64,000 nt of DNA, taken from positions 2,790,001 to 2,854,000 of the forward strand of contig CM066293.1 in the NCBI GenBank assembly GCA_033816765.1, written 5' to 3'. The DNA is from Nothopassalora personata. Lineage: Eukaryota > Ascomycota > Dothideomycetes > Mycosphaerellales > Mycosphaerellaceae. The notes beneath the pieces are model-generated. The model had not been told where the DNA came from and searched no databases. It saw only the letters and a program-made list of their open reading frames with translations. Numbering within the stretch: position 1 is the stretch's first letter; each line of letters starts with the position of its first letter. Both the position numbers and the translations under genes were made by a program. Below are positions 58,501-64,000 of this stretch, in pieces.

Positions 58501-59900
58501 TGCCCCTTATAAGTATTCTAGGATGTTGTTCTTAATCCGGGCTCTAATTATGCGTTTAACAATTGCCCTAAGACTTAGGTATAACCGGATAGGGCGTACC
58601 TACTATAGCCTATAAGGGACCGTGTTAATCTTCTAAGGTGGCACGACGTCGTGCCTAATTTGCCTTATATAACTGAAATCCTAAGCGAGGACTGCCTCCC
58701 GGTTATAGAGCATCTTATCGAATAAGGCCCTTTCTATTAGCAATAGCTTAATACTAACCTTAATTAAGGTAAGTCGTTCTAGAGTAATTCGGCTACCTCG
58801 CTTAATACTTAAGAATTTCTTAGTTAAGTACTTCCTATCGAACGGTCCTTATTCTTTAGGCATCTTAGATTCTAGGTACAGTACCCTACGCTTCCATTCT
58901 ATATCTCCCTTAACTCGTAATTCTAGGCGTTCGTAAACGCTCGCGTCCACTAGCTTCTTCTTATCCGCCTTACGCTTGTACATCGTAAAGACCTACGGCA
59001 TCCTAATATTAGCTATATGTTAGCCTACTTATTGCTTTCGTGCCTAAGCATTCAATGCAGATTGCCTTAGGATCTCGGAAGGCTAATCCCCTTAAACTGA
59101 ATAAACGTTAGTAATAGAATCTCCCTTAAACGCGCCTATTCCAATTTCTACAACTCGTTCCTTTACTCTAGTAGTCCTAAGCAATCCTAATAAGTAAGCT
59201 AAATAGTTGCTAGGCGTTAGAGCCTTACCGGGTTCCTATAGATGCGTTATGCCGTCCTATAGATACGTCGTGTCGTAGTCGTATCCGTTTTCCTTACTAT
59301 AGCTATTTACCGGTCCCGGGACCGGTAAATTAAGGTCCGAGGTTTTTCCGAGATAGTGCGAGAACCTTATCAATTTTGTTAAATCCGGCTTTAGTAAATT
59401 GGTGGGTTAAGCGCCGTAACTTAACCTACCCTTCCATTTCCCAACGCTTTTAATAGTTCTTAAAGGGTCTTGCACCTGTCCGAGCTAACTAGGGTAGTAA
59501 ACATAACACTTTCACCTTTACGGCTAGTAATAGTCCCCTCCTATAAACCATTATCGCAGTTACGGGAAGTAAGTTGCACCTTACGGGCCTACGGACGTCC
59601 TAGGATTGTTAGTAAGTTTAGATCCGAGGAGATAAACATGTCTATTTAGTAGTGAACCCTAAATACCTAAACATCCAAATTGCCTATAACACCTTTAAAC
59701 TAGGCCCGCCCTCTAGTACCTCGAAAGGTAAGCTAAGTACTCGACATTACCGGTAACCTAAATCTATAAGCGTTCCTCTAGCCGATAATATTCACCTCGG
59801 AACCCTCGTTAATTAGGCACCTAATCTAGTTCTTATTTATCCCAAACTCCGCTACTACCTAAGGACTAGGGACTATAGCAAAGTTGTTAAGGACACTAGA
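55600..59900 (-). pseudogene. Pol of large gypsy copy 2, RIPed
   Basis: Same pol as in copy 1: protease-like region about 59.9-59.5 kb, RT with intact FLDD at 58,123-58,134, RNase H about 57.7-57.25 kb with the SLDALSRRP tether near 57.25-57.28 kb, then integrase down to about 55.9 kb. Many Gln/Trp-position stops. Where copies 1 and 2 differ, the differences are mostly transitions. Confidence 0.75.
59305..59330. repeat. 26-bp perfect palindrome (protease/RT boundary, copy 2)
   Basis: Identical to 17,038-17,063. Confidence 0.95.
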
Positions 59901-60349
59901 GAGCCCGATTTTCTTAACGTCCTTATAGAGCTTAGTAGTAGGGACCGCTCCTTTAGAGTAAAGTATAGTTAAATACACTCCGATATACTAGGCCTAACTA
60001 TCTTCGCGGAAGACCTCCTTATTACACTTAGGTTCATCTTCATAGGTAACTACTTGTCTAGTACGAACCTTAGGGTTCTTTCCTATAAGGCGTCGCACTA
60101 TAGCGAGCTTCTCCTAAAGAGCGGGGGTGTTAGTAACGCGACCGAAGAGGGTAGCCTCGAACTAGCGACTATATCGAAACTAATCTTAGGCGTTCACATT
60201 AGGAAACGTTATCTAGAGGATCTAATCAATCTAGTAGATAATACTCTCTTCCTTTATAACCGGGCCATTACTAGCTAAACTATATTGTCGGACGTAGTTA
60301 TTAATTCTTATAGTCTTAGTATTCTATATACGCTTCCTTTATGCGAAGG

Positions 60350-62260
60350 GGGCGTTCACGGGACTAATAGGCATATCCTTAGGCAGTCCTTTATTAGCAT
60401 CGTTCCCTAATCTATTCACTTAGGCATCATTTCCCCTTCCTAGGGTTACCCCGGATTTAGCTAATAATTAAGTTTCGCTCATTTAAGCACTAACTTTATT
60501 AATTATTTTAACCTCCTACTAGTTAATCTCAGCTTACCGGATCTCCTATTCTAATTGTAGGCGAACTTTCTTAGTAGCCTTAGCTCGGGCTCGTAGATCC
60601 TAGGCTAAGGACCGGGTCCTCGGGTGCGGATTCTTTAGAATGCCTACGGGTGCCTTCCCTTTCACTTTGTTAGACTACATAGGATAGGTAGATACCTCGT
60701 TAAGCTTGCCTAAGTCGACCGCCTACTCCACTTCACTTTCTCCGAATAAGACCTAATATGTACTAGTAGCCTTCTCTGTTTAGCTAGACCGTGCGTCCTA
60801 AGGGCTATACTCTATTAAATGCCTAAAGTTAGGAGGGGGCTTAGAATTATTAGGAGGCGTGACCTTTATTACCCTAGTGTAGTCCCTACCTATCTATTGC
60901 TTACGTAGTACGGGAATCTTATACTAGTTATTAAACTCGATCGGCCTATAATATTCTTCGAGTAGAGGGAGCATATAGAGCAGTTTCGGTTTACTATAGT
61001 CCCTCCGAAAGTTGAACTTAGTAGGACGCGGATCGCCTTCTTTCCCTAGATACTACTAGTTATTCGGGGCGAGGTATACGTAGCCCCGGGATATTAAGGA
61101 CCTTATTGCCCTATAATTGCTAGCCTAGTGCTTCGAGCTACTACAGTTATAGTAATAACCATCTATCGCTTTAGACTATTCGCGATTCTGCGATAGGGGA
61201 CGCTACATTACGTAAACCTACAGTTTAGTATCTAGGTCGGGCCCCTCCGGTTATATAGAGCGTTAATTCTCGCTCGGGTAGGAGGTACCCGCGTCCGCGA
61301 CGCGACCGCGCTAGTATGCACGTATACTCATTTTAGCTATCTTCTAGATTAGGTTATTATTAATAACAGTCCTAAAGGTGGCCTTCTTAAGCGTGTTAAT
61401 CTTAGGCTTAAGGCGCGGCATTTACTTTACGACTAAGCGGTGTAGCTAAGGCAAAGTAAGAGGGAAATCTGTATGTATAGCTTTCTATCCCTCCTTACTA
61501 TCTACGATGCTAGCAGCTTTATCGAGAATCCTCTAAAAGTCCCTAAACTTCTTAGGTTACTTTAGGTGAAGCCCGTAAGCCTTATAGACCGCTTTCGCGA
61601 CTGCCTCTAGTAATCCCTAAAGGAGAAGGCGACTCCGGGAGCTATTATCTAAATCCTTAGGTTTAATTAGGTCACTTAAGGATACAAATAGGCGGATAAA
61701 TTCCTTTATATCTTGTTCTTTAGGCCTCTTACCTTACTACGCCCTAACAATCTCCTTAAGATATTCCCGACTCCCTAATATTAAGTAGGCGTTAAACCTT
61801 AAGAACTCTAATAAGAACGCCCTCCTAAAACGTGCCTTATTAGTGAACCACCTAGGCAGTCTCATAACTACGCGCCGGATAGTAGTTTCGCAATTACGCT
61901 TAAACCTGCCCTAGAAATCATCCTTCTTAATAGATACCCGAGGCGGATACTAGTCTATTAGGTCGCTAAACCGCTCCTAGAACTTAGTAGCATTAGTGCT
62001 ATTAAAGAACGGATTCTTAGCACCTCCTAGAGGTAGAAAGCGAGGGCTAGCGTTTTCCATTACTACTGCTAATCGTCTAAAGAGGGTAGTTATAGCATCT
62101 ATTCCAATTGTACTATTTGTACCTACACCTATACCTAATTTAGCGGCGCTAGTTCCGCTTCTCCCTTCTTTACTAGATTTAGGTGTTTCTCCTTCCTCCG
62201 ATTCCTCTATCCCCTTATAAGGGATAGAATCCCTATAGACCCCTTCTATTTTCGTAGGGT
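60350..62260 (-). pseudogene. Gag of large gypsy copy 2, RIPed
   Basis: Counterpart of 18.0-20.0 kb, with the same ERFSDLID and GRFKRNCETT-type blocks around 61.9-61.98 kb on the minus strand. RIPed. Confidence 0.65.
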
Positions 62261-62600
62261 TTATAGGCTGTTCGTAGCCTCTACCTATGTCGGCAAAGGT
62301 GCTAAGTTTTTCTAGTAATGCAGCCGTATCTATTGTTATGTAGTGCTTACTTTAGAATGTGCTAATACTAGTTATTACTTAATAGGACCTTGTGACCGTA
62401 ATTGTTACTAAATACCTTAGACCTTAAGTGTTTTCGACCTTAGTCGACCTTAACCGTAAACCTTAACCTTAAACCTTAACCTTAAGTAATAACCTTAACC
62501 GTGAACCTTAGACCTTAAACCGTGATTTTAACCTTACAAACTAGATGCTAATACGCCACCGGGTATACACTTGACACCCCCCCTCATTAACTACTAAAAT

Positions 62601-62970
62601 AATGTCTACTAACCACCCTATATAGGCCTATCCGAGTTATGGTAGTATAGAGCGGTGCTTACGTAAGCAGGGGTATTTGCCGGTCCCGGGACCGGGAAAT
62701 CAGGTTACGTAACGAGCAGCGTAGTAGCTAGATAAAATAAGAGGATTAGTGGACCTAAACCCCTATGCCCTCTACTCGAAAGGTATGAATTAAATTGTTG
62801 CCTTAATGCTACGCTTACAATGCTTAGCTGCGCAGTATATATCTTAATAGCTATACTAGGTCCTACTAGCTTGCCTAAATGTCCAATTAAACCTAAATGA
62901 AATTGGGGCAAGTTAGACCCAAGGGACCCCCTCTAAACCTAAGGTCAATACAACCTATCAGTCGTTAATA
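62601..62970 (-). repeat. Right LTR (5' LTR) of large gypsy copy 2
   Basis: 370 bases, the same length as the left LTR; the two differ mainly by C/T and G/A changes. Followed by ATAGT. Confidence 0.9.
62675..62700. repeat. LTR near-palindrome, copy 2 right
   Basis: Same 16-base core and same single arm mismatch as the other LTR copies. Confidence 0.95.
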
Positions 62971-64000
62971 ATAGTTAGATAGTATTAGAGGCTTAGGTAT
63001 ATTAGTAGTATACTACTTAATACTATAAAAGAAGTAGCTAAGGGCCTAGAAGATATTAATACTATAGAGTTAGGACATTATAAGACTTATAAGCTTATAA
63101 GATTATAAAGAGTTATTTTAAGAATTTCTAGAAGACCTATACTAGAAGCATTAGATAAAATCTATACTAACCTAATTAGACTAATTACTCTAGTCTCTTA
63201 TAATAGTTTCGTATACTACCTTATACTTATATACGCTAAGACTAGGATAAGATAGTACTTACTACTTCTAAAGAAGAGTAATACTCTAGTAGTAATTAAA
63301 ACCTAGCTTACTATAATATAGAACTACTATAAGAAGACGCCTAAGATCTAGTTCTTAGATAGTAGTAGGGAGTTTAATAATATTAAGCTTAGCTTATATA
63401 CCTAATACGAAGGGATTAGATAGGACTTTATATTACTATATACTCCTAAGTAAAATAGAATTGCTAAAGTATCTAATAAAGTTATTATTAATAAGGCTAG
63501 AGCTATACTTATAGACTCTAGTTTACTATAGAACCTCTAGCTCCTAGCTATAGATTTTATATACTATATTACGAACCGCCTTTTTAACTTAACAATAAAG
63601 AATGTGCTATAGAAGGACTTTAAGAAGGACCTAGGCATTAATATTAAAGAGATAGACTTAAGAAATATAAGAAGGTTTAGATATAAAGCATATAAGTATA
63701 ACGATAATTACACTAAGTCTAAAAGGTTCTCCGCAAAAGCAAATATATAGTAGTATATAGGATTCTAGGGTAGTTTATTAACTAACTATCTACTATAGAA
63801 GCTATAGTAGGAGAAGGGTAAATAGGTCTATAAGATAACCTATACCCCCTATATAACTTTTAATAAGGATTTCCTATAGAACACGTAGTATTAAATTCCG
63901 GTAGGTAAGTAGGTCGCTTTATAGGAGTAGATAGGATAGCCTATTAAGATCTCCTAGCTTATAGCTAGTAATAAAGATACTATCCCGGACGAAGAAGTTA
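62971..64000 (+). mobile_element. Copia element, right half (integrase)
   Basis: Continuation of the copia element from 42.2-44.07 kb, starting with the second ATAGT. On the plus strand it reads as a copia integrase: an ILEALDKIYTNLI start, then FLDSSREFNN near 63.35 kb (the DSG.EF-type catalytic block, RIPed) and YTPK.NRIAKVSNK near 63.44 kb (normally Y-T-P-x-Q-N-G-x-A-E). It continues as the post-integrase KAYKYNDNYTKSKRFSAKA block near 63.70 kb and runs off the right edge. Many RIP stops. Confidence 0.75.

Larger units (their letters stand above)
44071..62970 (-). mobile_element. Large gypsy element, copy 2, with nested insertions
   Basis: A complete minus-strand element bounded by two 370-bp LTRs (44,071-44,440 and 62,601-62,970) and a perfect 5-base target duplication ATAGT (44,066-44,070 and 62,971-62,975). 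Total span is 18,900 bases; removing Gypsy B with one target copy (6,952 bases) leaves about 11.95 kb, and removing the MITE with its duplication leaves about 11.84 kb. The order on its own strand is LTR, gag, pol, ORF3, purine tract (GGGGGAGGATA), LTR. Heavily RIPed, but its RT keeps an intact FLDD motif. Confidence 0.88.

Noticed and set aside
60054..60278. 74-codon plus-strand frame in large gypsy copy 2
   Set aside because: Antisense to the gag-protease region; the matching copy 1 stretch has no conserved start and no family signature.

Overview
This window reads as a filamentous ascomycete chromosome (Pezizomycotina, probably Dothideomycetes; that placement is inference). An island of ordinary fungal genes, about 22.0-42.0 kb, sits between two blocks of decayed retrotransposons. 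The genes carry short introns (47-84 bp) with GT..AG borders and CTRAY-type branch points. The retrotransposon blocks carry the mark of repeat-induced point mutation (RIP): CA/TG are scarce, TA is abundant, CpG is kept, and the reading frames are broken mainly where Gln or Trp codons became TAA or TAG.

Left block (1-21.9 kb): a Ty1/copia remnant on the minus strand (1-3.4 kb); a short low-RIP segment; a 5'-truncated chromodomain Ty3/gypsy element on the plus strand (Gypsy A, 3.8-9.0 kb); copy 1 of a very large gypsy element on the minus strand (8,997-21,035; gag, pol and an unrecognised third ORF); a non-RIPed solo LTR inside its right LTR; and the tail of a probable Pogo/Fot1 transposase.

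Gene island (22.0-42.0 kb): an intron-containing tRNA-Ala(AGC); a secreted BBE-like FAD oxidase; a fungal rhodopsin-domain membrane protein; a PTR2/POT peptide transporter; a decayed SMP-30-like gene; an RTA1-family membrane protein; a broken alpha/beta hydrolase; a secreted GH3 beta-glucosidase; AIM24 (five exons, a (CT)n tract in one intron); two tandem tRNA-like elements; and a 651-residue disordered protein with an N-myristoylation-type start. The set looks like secretion, uptake and membrane-response functions plus one mitochondrial housekeeping gene. I see no biosynthetic cluster.

Right block (42.2-64 kb): a three-level nest. A copia element is split by copy 2 of the large gypsy element (44,071-62,970; 370-bp LTRs; target duplication ATAGT). 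Copy 2 is itself split by Gypsy B (48,484-55,430; target duplication CATAT/CATAC) and carries a 98-bp MITE with a 9-bp target duplication. Copy 1 preserves the empty site for both later insertions.

The points most worth following up are: the ~11.9-kb gypsy family with a >1,000-codon ORF downstream of integrase; a recurring 26-bp palindrome at its LTR, mid-pol and pol/ORF3 junction; antisense accessory ORFs in the same place in two different gypsy families; and the tandem tRNA-like pair whose stems co-vary.
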